A DNA stretch of 64,000 bases from the NCBI GenBank assembly GCA_035532415.1, contig DATKRB010000055.1, positions 36,160-100,159 of the forward strand. The letters run 5' to 3'. Position numbers and translations under genes: made by a program. This document shows, in pieces, positions 49,685 to 57,941 of this stretch. The stretch's first letter is position 1, and every line of letters begins with the position of its first letter. Origin of the DNA: DATKRB01 sp035532415. Its GTDB lineage: Bacteria; Actinomycetota; Acidimicrobiia; Acidimicrobiales; RAAP-2. The notes under the pieces were generated by a model that was not told where the DNA came from, did not search any database, and saw nothing but the letters and a program-made list of their open reading frames with translations.

Positions 49685-50503
49685 GTGCTGCTCCCGATGT
49701 TCTCACCCGGTGACGACCCGGGTCCCGATTTCGCCGCGCTGCTCCGTCGCTCCGGTTCGCCGGCGGGGCCGATCGTCGCCGAGGGCGCCGCGCCCTTTCG
49801 CCACGCCACCACGGTCGTCGCCCTCCGGTTCGCCGACGGGGTCGTCATGGCCGGGGACCGCCGCGCCACGGAGGGTTACTCGATCGCCCACCGGGCCATG
49901 GAGAAGGTCTTCCCCGCCGACCGGTGGTCGGCCGTGGCGATCGCCGGTGCCGCCGGGCCGGCGGTGGAGATGGTTCGCCTCTTTCAGGTGCAGCTCGAGC
50001 ACTACGAAAAGGTGGAGGGGGTCTCGCTGAGCCTCGAGGGCAAGGCCAACCAGCTCGCCCAGATGGTGCGAGAGCACCTTCCCCTGGCCATGCAGGGTTT
50101 GGCCGTGGTCCCGCTCTTCGCCGGCTTCGACCGGCGGCGGGGGATCGGGAGGATCTTCACGTACGACGTGACCGGCGGTCACTACGAGGAAGCCGACTTT
50201 CAGGCGACCGGGTCGGGCGGGAGGGACGCGCGCACCACGATCAAGCTGGGCTACCGCGAGGGCCTGTCGCGTGCCGAAGCGGTGGAGCTGGCGGTGGAGG
50301 CCCTTTACGAGGCGGCCGACGAGGACGCGGGGACGGGAGGGCCGGACCTCGTCCGCGGCATCTTCCCGCTGGTGGCCGTGGTGACGGCCGACGGGTACCA
50401 GCAGGCCGGTGAGCCCGAGGTCGCCGAGCGGTTCGCCACCCTGATCGAGCGCAAGCGCAGCGAACGGCCCGGCGGCGTGAGCGGGGGAGGCGAACCGGGA
50501 TGA
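49685..50503 (+). CDS. prcB: Proteasome beta subunit
   Basis: A 272-residue precursor. The propeptide ends HA and the mature protein would begin at T42 in TTVVALRFADGVVMAGDRRA; the family usually has Gly before this Thr, here it is Ala. The active-site Asp and Lys regions (MAGDRRATEG, EKVFP) follow, and the C-terminal tail is extra. It is the peptidase subunit of the 20S core. The GTG start has no strong ribosome-binding site, and translation may depend on pup. It overlaps prcA as ATGA. Confidence 0.97.
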   Translation: MLLPMFSPGDDPGPDFAALLRRSGSPAGPIVAEGAAPFRHATTVVALRFADGVVMAGDRRATEGYSIAHRAMEKVFPADRWSAVAIAGAAGPAVEMVRLFQVQLEHYEKVEGVSLSLEGKANQLAQMVREHLPLAMQGLAVVPLFAGFDRRRGIGRIFTYDVTGGHYEEADFQATGSGGRDARTTIKLGYREGLSRAEAVELAVEALYEAADEDAGTGGPDLVRGIFPLVAVVTADGYQQAGEPEVAERFATLIERKRSERPGGVSGGGEPG

Positions 50504-51333
50504 GCATGCCCTTCTACGTCGCCCCCGAGCAGGTGATGAAGGACCGGGCCGAGTACGCCCAGAAGGGCATCGCCCGGGGCCGGTCGCTGGTGGCGAGCAC
50601 CTACGACCAGGGACTCCTGATCGTGGCGGAGAACCCCTCCCGCTCGCTCCACAAGATCAGCGAGATCTACGACCGGATCGCCTTCGCCGGGGTCGGGAAG
50701 TACAACGAGTACGACCAGCTCCGGGTGGCAGGGGTCCGCCACGCCGACACCAAGGGGTTCACCTTCAGCCGCGAGGACGTCGACGCCCGGTCGCTGGCCA
50801 ACGTCTACGCGCAGTTCCTCGGGAACGTGTTCACCCACGAGATGAAGCCGTTCGAGGTGGAGATCCTCGTAGCCGAGCTCGGGGCCGACGGCCGCCCGGA
50901 CCAGCTCTACCACATCGCCTACGAGGGGACGATCACCGACGAGGACCATTTCGCGGTGTTGGGCGGCGACGCCGAGACGATCAACCAGCGGGTGACCGCG
51001 GCCTGGCGCGAGGGCTGGGACCTCGCCTCGGCACTGACGGCCATGGCCGGCGCTCTGGGCGGTCCCGACCGGGTCCTCAGGGACGGGGACCTCGAGGTCG
51101 CGGTGCTGAGCAGGCAGAACGGCCGACGGACCTTCCGGCGGATCGCCGACGAGGAGCTGGCCACCCTGCTGGCCTCGGGGGTCGACGCATCGGAGGCCCT
51201 CGCCGCCTCCGATGCCGGCGAAGACGCTGCCGGCCAGGGTGGAGCCGGCACCGACGCTGCCGGCCGGAACGGTTCCGGCAGGGACGGCGACTCGGGCACC
51301 GGGGCCGCCGAGGACACCCCCGAAGGGGCCTGA
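50500..51333 (+). CDS. prcA: Proteasome alpha subunit
   Basis: A 277-residue alpha subunit. The N-terminal gate segment is MSMPFYVAPEQVMKDRAEYA, followed by KGIARGRSLVASTYDQGLL and FAGVGKYNEYDQLRVAGVRH, all typical of actinobacterial PrcA. It forms the outer rings that Mpa docks on. The last ~45 residues are a low-complexity Gly/Asp/Ala tail. It is coupled to prcB by ATGA. Confidence 0.97.
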   Translation: MSMPFYVAPEQVMKDRAEYAQKGIARGRSLVASTYDQGLLIVAENPSRSLHKISEIYDRIAFAGVGKYNEYDQLRVAGVRHADTKGFTFSREDVDARSLANVYAQFLGNVFTHEMKPFEVEILVAELGADGRPDQLYHIAYEGTITDEDHFAVLGGDAETINQRVTAAWREGWDLASALTAMAGALGGPDRVLRDGDLEVAVLSRQNGRRTFRRIADEELATLLASGVDASEALAASDAGEDAAGQGGAGTDAAGRNGSGRDGDSGTGAAEDTPEGA

Positions 51334-51378
51334 CCCGCCTGCCCGAGGGGTGTCGGCCGGTTCGCCGCACCCTGCCGC

Positions 51379-51384
51379 TACGGT
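51379..51384 (+). promoter_or_regulatory. -10 box (TACGGT) of pafA
   Basis: TACGGT, seven bases, then the pafA GTG at 51392. Transcription from here would be leaderless or nearly so. Confidence 0.45.
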
Positions 51385-51391
51385 GGCAATC

Positions 51392-52750
51392 GTGGAGCGT
51401 CGGATCTTCGGCCTCGAGAACGAGTACGGGGTGACTTTCACGTTGCGCGGCCAACGGCGCCTCAGCCCCGACGAGGTCGCCCGGTACCTGTTCCGCCGGG
51501 TCGTCAGCTGGGGCCGGTCGTCCAACGTCTTCCTCGAGAACGGGGCCCGGCTCTACCTCGACGTCGGGAGCCACCCCGAGTACGCCACCCCCGAGTGCGA
51601 CCGGATCCGTGACCTGGTGACCCACGACAAGGCGGGGGAGTGGATCCTCTCCCAACTGGTCACCGGCGCCCAGTCGCGCCTCGGGGAGGAGGGCATCAGG
51701 GGCGACGTCTTCCTGTTCAAGAACAACACCGACTCGGCCGGCAATTCCTACGGCTGCCACGAGAACTACCTCACCGAGCGCAACGACGACTTCAGCCGCT
51801 ATACCGAGGTGCTCATCCCGTTCCTGGTGAGCCGCCAGATATTCGCGGGAGCCGGCAAGGTCCTCCAGACCGCGCGCGGAGCGGTGTTCTGCATCAGCCA
51901 ACGGGCCGAGCACATCTGGGAAGGCGTCTCCTCGGCGACCACCCGCAGCCGTCCCATCATCAACACCCGCGACGAGCCCCACGCCGACGCCGAGCGGTTC
52001 CGGAGGTTGCACGTCATCGTCGGCGACTCCAACATGAGCGAGTACGCGACCTTCCTGAAGGTCGGGACCACCAGCATCCTGCTGGCCATGCTCGAGGACC
52101 AGGGCACCGTGCTCCGGGACCTCACGCTCGAGAACCCCATCCGCGCCATCCGCGAGATCAGCCACGACGTGACCTGCCAGCGCCGGGTCCGTCTGGCCAA
52201 CGGCCGGGAGATGCGGGCGCTCGACATCCAGATCGAGTACCTCGAGCGTGCCCTGCGCTTCCGGGACCGCCACGGGCTGTCCCCCGAAGAGGACCAGGCT
52301 CTCGACATGTGGGAGCACTGCCTCAAAGGGCTCGAGTCCGACCCCCTGTCGTTGTGGCGGGAGTGCGATTGGGTGGCCAAGCACCGGCTCGTCGAGGAGG
52401 TCCGACACCGCCACGACCTGCCGCTCTCGCACCCGAAGGTGGCGATGGTCGACCTCATGTACCACGACGTCGACCGGACCCGAGGGTTGTTCTACAAGCT
52501 CCAGCGACGCGACCAGATGGAGCGCGTCTGCTCGGACGCCGACATCGCCGAGGCCATGACCCAACCCCCCGAGACGACGCGGGCTCGGCTGCGGGGCGCC
52601 TTCGTGCGCAGGGCCAAGGAGCGCCGTCGTGACTTCACCGTCGACTGGGTCCACCTGAAGCTGAACGACCAGGCTCAACGGACGGTGCTGCTGAAGGACC
52701 CGTTCAAGTCCCACGACGAGCGGGTCGAGCGCCTGATCGCCTCCCTCTGA
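51392..52750 (+). CDS. pafA: Pup ligase PafA
   Basis: A 452-residue glutamine-synthetase-like ligase, the length expected for the family. It opens VERRIFGLENEYGVTFTLRG, has the conserved LSPDEVARYLFRRVVSWGRS, LYLDVGSHPEYATPECD with the catalytic aspartate D57, and FKNNTDSAGNSYGCHENYL. It phosphorylates the Pup C-terminal Glu and joins it to lysines. GTG 51392 matches the start of known PafA proteins better than the GTG nine bases upstream. The pafB/pafC regulators often found next are not here. Confidence 0.97.
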   Translation: MERRIFGLENEYGVTFTLRGQRRLSPDEVARYLFRRVVSWGRSSNVFLENGARLYLDVGSHPEYATPECDRIRDLVTHDKAGEWILSQLVTGAQSRLGEEGIRGDVFLFKNNTDSAGNSYGCHENYLTERNDDFSRYTEVLIPFLVSRQIFAGAGKVLQTARGAVFCISQRAEHIWEGVSSATTRSRPIINTRDEPHADAERFRRLHVIVGDSNMSEYATFLKVGTTSILLAMLEDQGTVLRDLTLENPIRAIREISHDVTCQRRVRLANGREMRALDIQIEYLERALRFRDRHGLSPEEDQALDMWEHCLKGLESDPLSLWRECDWVAKHRLVEEVRHRHDLPLSHPKVAMVDLMYHDVDRTRGLFYKLQRRDQMERVCSDADIAEAMTQPPETTRARLRGAFVRRAKERRRDFTVDWVHLKLNDQAQRTVLLKDPFKSHDERVERLIASL

Positions 52751-52753
52751 GGA

Positions 52754-52767
52754 CCCCTCCGGAGGGG
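52754..52767. other. Perfect palindrome after pafA
   Basis: CCCCTCCGGAGGGG lies three bases after the pafA stop. As RNA it can form a strong stem, perhaps an attenuator or processing point before tatA. There is no T-run. Confidence 0.45.
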
Positions 52768-52786
52768 AGCCGGGGCGGCCCGGCGG

Positions 52787-52792
52787 TAGGAT
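52787..52792 (+). promoter_or_regulatory. -10 box (TAGGAT) of tatA, leaderless geometry
   Basis: TAGGAT, seven bases, then GTG at 52800. It fits a separate promoter for the tat-helY genes. Confidence 0.5.
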
Positions 52793-52799
52793 CGGCCGG

Positions 52800-53225
52800 G
52801 TGCTGACCCTCAGGCCGCTCAATCTGTTGATCGTCCTCGTGGTGGCGGTGATCCTGGTGGGCCCCGACCGGCTCCCGCAGGTGGCGAAGCAGTTGGGGGC
52901 AGCGTGGCGGGCGTTCCGCCAGTTCCACCAGCGGGTGGAGCAAGAGGTACGCGAGACCATCCCCGACCTGCCCTCGAGCAGCGAGATCGCCAGGATGGCC
53001 CGGTCGCCGGTCGCGTTCCTGAACCAGCTGGCCGACCTGCCCGGGGACGACGCGGCCGTGCCCGACCCCGCCGCAGAACCGGGGGCCCGCACCGACGTGT
53101 GGCCCACCGACGCCGCGGCGGCGGAGGGACCGCCCCGGACCGGGGGCCCGACCATTCCCGAGCCCGGGTCGGCGGAGCGGGTCGGCGCGATGGGCACGCC
53201 TCCCGCCGACCCGAGCATGAACTGA
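52800..53225 (+). CDS. Twin-arginine translocase TatA/TatB-type subunit
   Basis: A 141-residue protein with a short N-terminal membrane helix (about 7-22), a VGPDRLPQVAKQLGAAWRAF hinge and amphipathic helix, and a long acidic/Pro-rich tail. The order fits Tat pore or TatB-like subunits; the length leans towards TatB, but the tatC neighbour position is shared by TatA, so no symbol is given. It lies 42 bp before tatC. Confidence 0.88.
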   Translation: MLTLRPLNLLIVLVVAVILVGPDRLPQVAKQLGAAWRAFRQFHQRVEQEVRETIPDLPSSSEIARMARSPVAFLNQLADLPGDDAAVPDPAAEPGARTDVWPTDAAAAEGPPRTGGPTIPEPGSAERVGAMGTPPADPSMN

Positions 53226-53267
53226 CCGGACGTCGGTCCCCTGTCCGGAGCTGAACGAGGAACCCGA

Positions 53268-54017
53268 GTGGCGGTACCCCTGCTGGGCGGTCGGAAGAGC
53301 CGGCCCAAGCCCGATGCCATGACCCTCGTCGAGCACCTCGGCGAGCTGCGCCACCGGCTCATCATCTCGGTGGTGGCGTTCGCCATCGCCGCAGGGGTCG
53401 CGGTGGTGCTCTACGAACCGATCCTCCACCTGCTGCTCCGCCCGTTGTGCTCCGTGAACCAGGGCCGGTGCACGCTGTACGTGACCTCGCCGCTCGACGG
53501 GCTCTCCCTGCGGATCAAGATCGGCGCGTTCGGGGGCCTGTTCCTGGCTTCCCCCGTGCTCCTCTGGGAGGCGTGGCGGTTCGTGACGCCGGGCCTCCGG
53601 GCGGGAGAGAAGCGATACGCCATCCCTTTCGTCGTCACCACCCTGGCCCTGTTCGCCGCCGGATGCGCCGTCGCCTACTTCACGCTCCCGCACGCGCTGG
53701 GCTTCCTGAAGGCGGTGGGCGGCCCCGACCTCCACGAGATCTACAACCCCATTCCCTACCTCGGGCTGATCCTGTTGCTCATGGTGCTGTTCGGCATGGC
53801 CTTCGAGTTCCCGGTCGTGCTGGTCTCGCTCCAGCTGGCCCGCATCGTGACGTCGGCCAAGCTGCTCGCCTGGTGGCGGTGGGCGGTCATCATCATCACG
53901 GTCGTCGCCGCGATCTTCACCCCGACGGCAGACCCGTTCTCGATGCTGGCGCTGGCGGCCCCCCTGGTCGCCTTCTATTTTCTCGCCATCCTGATCGGAA
54001 GGCTCCTCAAGCGGTGA
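53268..54017 (+). CDS. tatC: Twin-arginine translocase subunit TatC
   Basis: A 249-residue six-helix protein. Motifs are MTLVEHLGELRHRLIISVVA at the N-terminus (signal-peptide recognition), LYVTSPLDGLSLRIKIG, FVTPGLRAGEKRY, GMAFEFPVV and a C-terminal FTPTADPFSMLALAAPL. It recognises twin-arginine signals and forms the translocation core with TatA/B. The GTG at 53268 follows GAGGAAC. Its stop overlaps helY as GTGA. The DoxX-Rieske fusion at 8788 has a Tat-like motif that could use this system. Confidence 0.96.
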   Translation: MAVPLLGGRKSRPKPDAMTLVEHLGELRHRLIISVVAFAIAAGVAVVLYEPILHLLLRPLCSVNQGRCTLYVTSPLDGLSLRIKIGAFGGLFLASPVLLWEAWRFVTPGLRAGEKRYAIPFVVTTLALFAAGCAVAYFTLPHALGFLKAVGGPDLHEIYNPIPYLGLILLLMVLFGMAFEFPVVLVSLQLARIVTSAKLLAWWRWAVIIITVVAAIFTPTADPFSMLALAAPLVAFYFLAILIGRLLKR

Positions 54018-56218
54018 CCATCCGAAACCGGTTCCTCGGCGACCTACCGTTCACCCCCGACCCGTTCCAGACCGAGGCGCTCGACGCCATCGACCTCGGT
54101 CGCTCGGTCCTCGTCTCGGCGCCCACCGGGTCGGGGAAGACCTTGGTGGCCACCTACGCGGTCCATCGCGCCGTGTGCGACGGCGGGAAGGCCTTCTACA
54201 CCACTCCGCTGAAGGCGCTGTCCAACCAGAAGTTCGGCGAGCTGGTGGCCGGCTACGGCGCCGACCGGGTCGGGCTGCTCACGGGGGACACCGCGGTCAA
54301 CCCCGAGGCACCGGTGGTGGTGATGACCACCGAGGTCCTGCGCAACATGCTGCTCGCCGGCTCCGATCTGCTCGCCGGGCTGCGGACCGTCGTGCTCGAC
54401 GAGGTCCATTACCTGCAGGACCCCTACCGGGGCGCGGTGTGGGAGGAGGTGCTCGTCCTCTGCCCACCCGAGGTCGTCTTCGTCTGCCTGTCGGCGACGG
54501 TCAACAACGCGGGAGAGCTCGGTGCCTGGTTGCGCTCGGTGCGGGGACCGACCGACGTGGTGGTCGAGCGGCGCCGGCCGATCACCCTGCGCCACCACTT
54601 CGCGGTGCACCGCCGCGAGGACGACCAGACCCTCCTGCTCCCCCTGCTCTCGGAGGGCAGGACCGACAACGAGGCGCTCCGGGTGGACCAGGCCGTCCGG
54701 CGGGCGACCCGGACGAGGGTGCCGCAGTGGCGAGGCGGGCGCGGTCCCTCCGGGCCGCGCCTGCCTTTCCGTAGCCCGCGGCGCACCGAGCTCATCGACG
54801 TGCTCGACGACGCCGCCCTGCTGCCGGCCATCGTCTTCATCTTCAGCCGCGCCGCGTGCGACGACGCGGTGCGCCAGTGCCTGCGCGATGGCCTCCACCT
54901 GGCCGACCGGAGCGAGCGGTCGACCATCCGGCAGATCGCTGAGGCACACGTCGAGAACCTCTCGGACGAGGACCTCCACGTCCTCGGTTTCGCCGAGTGG
55001 CTCGAGGGACTCGAGGCCGGGATCGCCGCACACCACGCCGGCTTGGTGCCGGCATACCGCGAAGCCGTCGAGGCCTGCTTTGCTGCCGGGCACCTCCGGG
55101 TCGTCTTCGCCACCGAGACGCTCTCGCTCGGCATCAACATGCCGGCGCGCACCGTCGTGATCGAGCGGTTCACGAAATTCGGGGGGTCGGGCCGGGCGCC
55201 GCTCACCTCGGGCGAGTACGCACAGTTGACCGGGCGGGCGGGCCGGCGCGGTCTCGATGCCGAGGGCCACGCGGTCGTCGCCTGGTCACCCGAGACGAGC
55301 ATCGCCGACATGGCCCGGGTGGCCGTCGCCGCGCCGCCCGATCTGCGGTCCGCGTTTCGGCCGACCTACAACCTTGCCGTCAACCTCGTGCGCCGCTTCG
55401 ACCGTCCCCAGGCGCTCGAGATGCTCCGCCGTTCCTTCGCCCAGTGGCAGGCGGCGGCGAGGGACCCCGACCGCGCCGCCCCCAACGCCATGGGCGAGCT
55501 CCTCGGTCGCCGCCTGGCCGTCCTGGAGGAGCTGGGTTACCTCGACGGTTGGCGGCTGACGCCGTCGGGGACGCGGCTCTCCCGCGTCTACCACGCGTCC
55601 GACCTGCTGGTCGCCGAGGCGATGGGTGACGGGGTGCTCGCGGGCGCCGAGCCTTCGGTCCTGGCCGGCGTGGTGTCGGCGTTCGTGTTCGAGCGGCGAC
55701 GGGCCCGGCACGTCCCCGGCCGCGGGCCCCGCGGCGCGACGGGACAGGGAGCCCACCGTGACCGCCCGCCCACACGGAGGGGCCCGCGGGGAGGGGAGAG
55801 ACGGCCCAAGGGAGCCGGGGGGGACCGGCTGGGAGAGCGACGGCGTGCCGACCTCGGGGAACGGCTGACGACCCTCGAGCACCTCGCCGAGCGGGTCCGG
55901 GGGCTCGAAGAGGTGCACCTCGTCCCCCGGACCCGCCAGCCCGAGGGCGGCCTGGCCGGCGCCATCACGTCGTGGGCCCGCGGGGCATCGTTCGGGACGG
56001 CACTCGAGGTGGCGGCCCGCGACGCCGGTGAGCTGGCCCCCGGTGACTTCGTCCGCACCGTGAAGGAGGTCGCCGACCTGGTCGGGCAGGTCTCGATGGT
56101 CTCGCCCGACCGGGCGACGGCCGCTGCGGCGGGCGAGGCGCTCCCCATGTTGGTCCGGGGCGTCGTGGCAGCCGGGGGGCTGTCGGCATCCGCCAACCCC
56201 GACACAGCCCGGTCCTAA
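54014..56218 (+). CDS. helY: Ski2-like DEAD/DEVH-box RNA helicase
   Basis: A 734-residue superfamily 2 helicase: Walker A SAPTGSGKT (35-43), DEVH box (129-132), SAT motif CLSATVNNAGE, and QLTGRAGRRGLD in the second RecA domain. The overall plan matches HelY/Ski2-like enzymes of actinobacteria, which sit beside tatC in mycobacteria too. The C-terminal part is shorter than in mycobacteria and has an Arg/Gly-rich low-complexity stretch near residues 560-620. It probably unwinds structured RNA. Coupled to tatC. Confidence 0.9.
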   Translation: MTIRNRFLGDLPFTPDPFQTEALDAIDLGRSVLVSAPTGSGKTLVATYAVHRAVCDGGKAFYTTPLKALSNQKFGELVAGYGADRVGLLTGDTAVNPEAPVVVMTTEVLRNMLLAGSDLLAGLRTVVLDEVHYLQDPYRGAVWEEVLVLCPPEVVFVCLSATVNNAGELGAWLRSVRGPTDVVVERRRPITLRHHFAVHRREDDQTLLLPLLSEGRTDNEALRVDQAVRRATRTRVPQWRGGRGPSGPRLPFRSPRRTELIDVLDDAALLPAIVFIFSRAACDDAVRQCLRDGLHLADRSERSTIRQIAEAHVENLSDEDLHVLGFAEWLEGLEAGIAAHHAGLVPAYREAVEACFAAGHLRVVFATETLSLGINMPARTVVIERFTKFGGSGRAPLTSGEYAQLTGRAGRRGLDAEGHAVVAWSPETSIADMARVAVAAPPDLRSAFRPTYNLAVNLVRRFDRPQALEMLRRSFAQWQAAARDPDRAAPNAMGELLGRRLAVLEELGYLDGWRLTPSGTRLSRVYHASDLLVAEAMGDGVLAGAEPSVLAGVVSAFVFERRRARHVPGRGPRGATGQGAHRDRPPTRRGPRGGERRPKGAGGDRLGERRRADLGERLTTLEHLAERVRGLEEVHLVPRTRQPEGGLAGAITSWARGASFGTALEVAARDAGELAPGDFVRTVKEVADLVGQVSMVSPDRATAAAAGEALPMLVRGVVAAGGLSASANPDTARS

Positions 56219-56221
56219 GGT
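56216..56221 (+). promoter_or_regulatory. -10 box (TAAGGT) before the ThyX-like gene
   Basis: TAAGGT overlaps the helY stop codon and ends nine bases before the ATG at 56231, allowing a near-leaderless transcript. Confidence 0.35.
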
Positions 56222-56230
56222 GAGACGGGC

Positions 56231-57913
56231 ATGTTCCCCTACGTCGAGGAGTCGTTCACCGCTGCAGAGGAGGCGATCCTCCGGCGCTATGTGACCAACC
56301 TCGACCTTCCGGTCTTCGCCCTGGTCAACCTTCCCGAGGTCGTGAAGGGTGCGCTGTTCGCCCGGTACTCCCGGTCGTCCAAGAGCCTGCGCCGTCTCTT
56401 CCTCGACGAGTTCGTGGGCGACCTCGACGTCACCGGTGACATCACCGTCGACGCCACCGTCGGACTGAAGCGGGCCGAGGAGCTGTACGAGCGCGTGTTC
56501 TTCGAGTACGGGGACGACTCGGTGGCCCAGCTCGGCGGGGTCCACCTGGCCTGCGAGCAGTCCTCCAACGTCCTCAGCAAGGTGCTCGAGCGCGGCCGGC
56601 TGATGGCCTACCTCGAGCAGTCGACCCGCTACATCGGGTACGACTCCCGGCTCCCGAGCGGGCACTACCGCTACTACCGGCCCCCCGAGATCCTCGAGTC
56701 GGCGCTGGGTGCCCGTTACGTGGGCGACCTCGACCGCATGTTCGACACCTACGCCGACCTGCTGCCCCGCGTGCAGACGTGGCTGTCGGCCCGCTACCCC
56801 CGGGACCCGGCAGACTCGGACCTCGTCCACCGTCGGGCCGTTCGGGCCAAGGCCCTCGACGCGATCCGGGGGCTGCTGCCGGCGGCGTCCCTCTCCAATA
56901 TCGGGATGTACGGGACCGGGCAGTCCTACGAGCTGCTGCTGCTGCGGATGCGGACCCACCCGCTGCCCGAGGCCCGCCACTATGCGGACATGATGCTGGC
57001 CGAGCTGCGCAAGGTGATCCCCTCGTTCCTCCAGCGGATCGACCAGCCCGACCGGGGAGGGGAGTGGTCCGGCTACCTGGCGGCCACACGGGACGACACG
57101 GCACGGGTGGTCGAGCGGCTCTGGCCCGGAGCCGCCGACGGTGCGGGCCCGGCCACCGGCGGGACGGCCGGTGGCCCCGAGCTGCCCGAGGTGCCCGAGG
57201 TGCCCGAGGTGACGCTGCTCGACTTCGACCCCGAGGGCGAGGACAAGGTGCTCGCCGCGATCTGCTTCCCGCACACGGCGATGTCCGACGCCGAGGCGCT
57301 GCGCCGGGTCGGCTCGTTGTCGACCGAGGACCGGGCGGCGCTCCTCGCCGCCTACGTCGGCGAACGGCGCAACCGGCGGCACCGTCCGGGTCGGGCCTTC
57401 GAACGGACCGAGTACCGGTTCGAGGTGACCACCGACTACGGGGCGTTCCGCGACCTCCAGCGACACCGACTTCTGACCGTGGAGTGGCAACCCCTCGGCG
57501 TGTCGCTCGGCCACGACCTCCCCGCGGTCGTCGTCGAGGCCGGGCTCGAGCAGCCCTTCGTCGAGTCGATCGAGCGCTCCCGCGAGCTCCACAGCCTCCT
57601 GGCGCCGCAGTTCCCCGCCCAGGCCCCGTACGCGGTGGCGCTCGGGTTCCGGATCAGGTTCATCCTGCAGATGAACGCCAGGGAGGCGATGCACCTCATC
57701 GAGCTCCGGTCCGGCCCCCAGGGCCACCCCGCCTACCGCCGGGTGGCCCAGCAGATGCACCGGGCGATCGAGGAGGTGGCCGGGCACGGTGGGATCGCCC
57801 GATCGATGGTGCACGTCGACCATGGCGCCACCGACCTCGAGCGCCTCGACGCCGAGCGGCGGGCCGAGCGCCGGCGCGGTTCTCGAGAAGTCGGAGAATC
57901 TGCGCCCTCGTGA
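56231..57913 (+). CDS. Two-part ThyX-like (FAD-dependent thymidylate synthase family) protein
   Basis: A 560-residue protein, about twice a normal ThyX. The first half has RGRLMAYLEQSTRY (121-134), which lines up with the ThyX motif RHRxxSxxExSxRY but with Gly for His and Ala for the first Ser. The second half has RHRLLTVEWQPLGV (411-424), where RHR is kept and the Ser/Glu/Arg positions are not. A Pro/Glu repeat (PEVPEVPEV, 319-327) joins them. It may be a diverged synthase or a repurposed flavoprotein; catalysis cannot be judged. It follows helY by 12 bp. Confidence 0.75.
   Translation: MFPYVEESFTAAEEAILRRYVTNLDLPVFALVNLPEVVKGALFARYSRSSKSLRRLFLDEFVGDLDVTGDITVDATVGLKRAEELYERVFFEYGDDSVAQLGGVHLACEQSSNVLSKVLERGRLMAYLEQSTRYIGYDSRLPSGHYRYYRPPEILESALGARYVGDLDRMFDTYADLLPRVQTWLSARYPRDPADSDLVHRRAVRAKALDAIRGLLPAASLSNIGMYGTGQSYELLLLRMRTHPLPEARHYADMMLAELRKVIPSFLQRIDQPDRGGEWSGYLAATRDDTARVVERLWPGAADGAGPATGGTAGGPELPEVPEVPEVTLLDFDPEGEDKVLAAICFPHTAMSDAEALRRVGSLSTEDRAALLAAYVGERRNRRHRPGRAFERTEYRFEVTTDYGAFRDLQRHRLLTVEWQPLGVSLGHDLPAVVVEAGLEQPFVESIERSRELHSLLAPQFPAQAPYAVALGFRIRFILQMNAREAMHLIELRSGPQGHPAYRRVAQQMHRAIEEVAGHGGIARSMVHVDHGATDLERLDAERRAERRRGSREVGESAPS
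57183..57211. repeat. 9-bp triplicated repeat in the ThyX-like gene
   Basis: CCCGAGGTG occurs three times in a row, encoding PEV repeats in the linker between the two halves. Confidence 0.7.
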
Positions 57914-57941
57914 CCAGGGAGAACCAGTATCTTCCCTGGTC
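57912..57941. terminator. Hairpin at the ThyX-like stop codon
   Basis: GACCAGGGA (57912-57920) pairs perfectly with TCCCTGGTC (57933-57941) around a 12-base loop; the stem includes part of the stop codon. No T-run follows, so it may end transcription with Rho or protect the 3' end. Confidence 0.4.
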
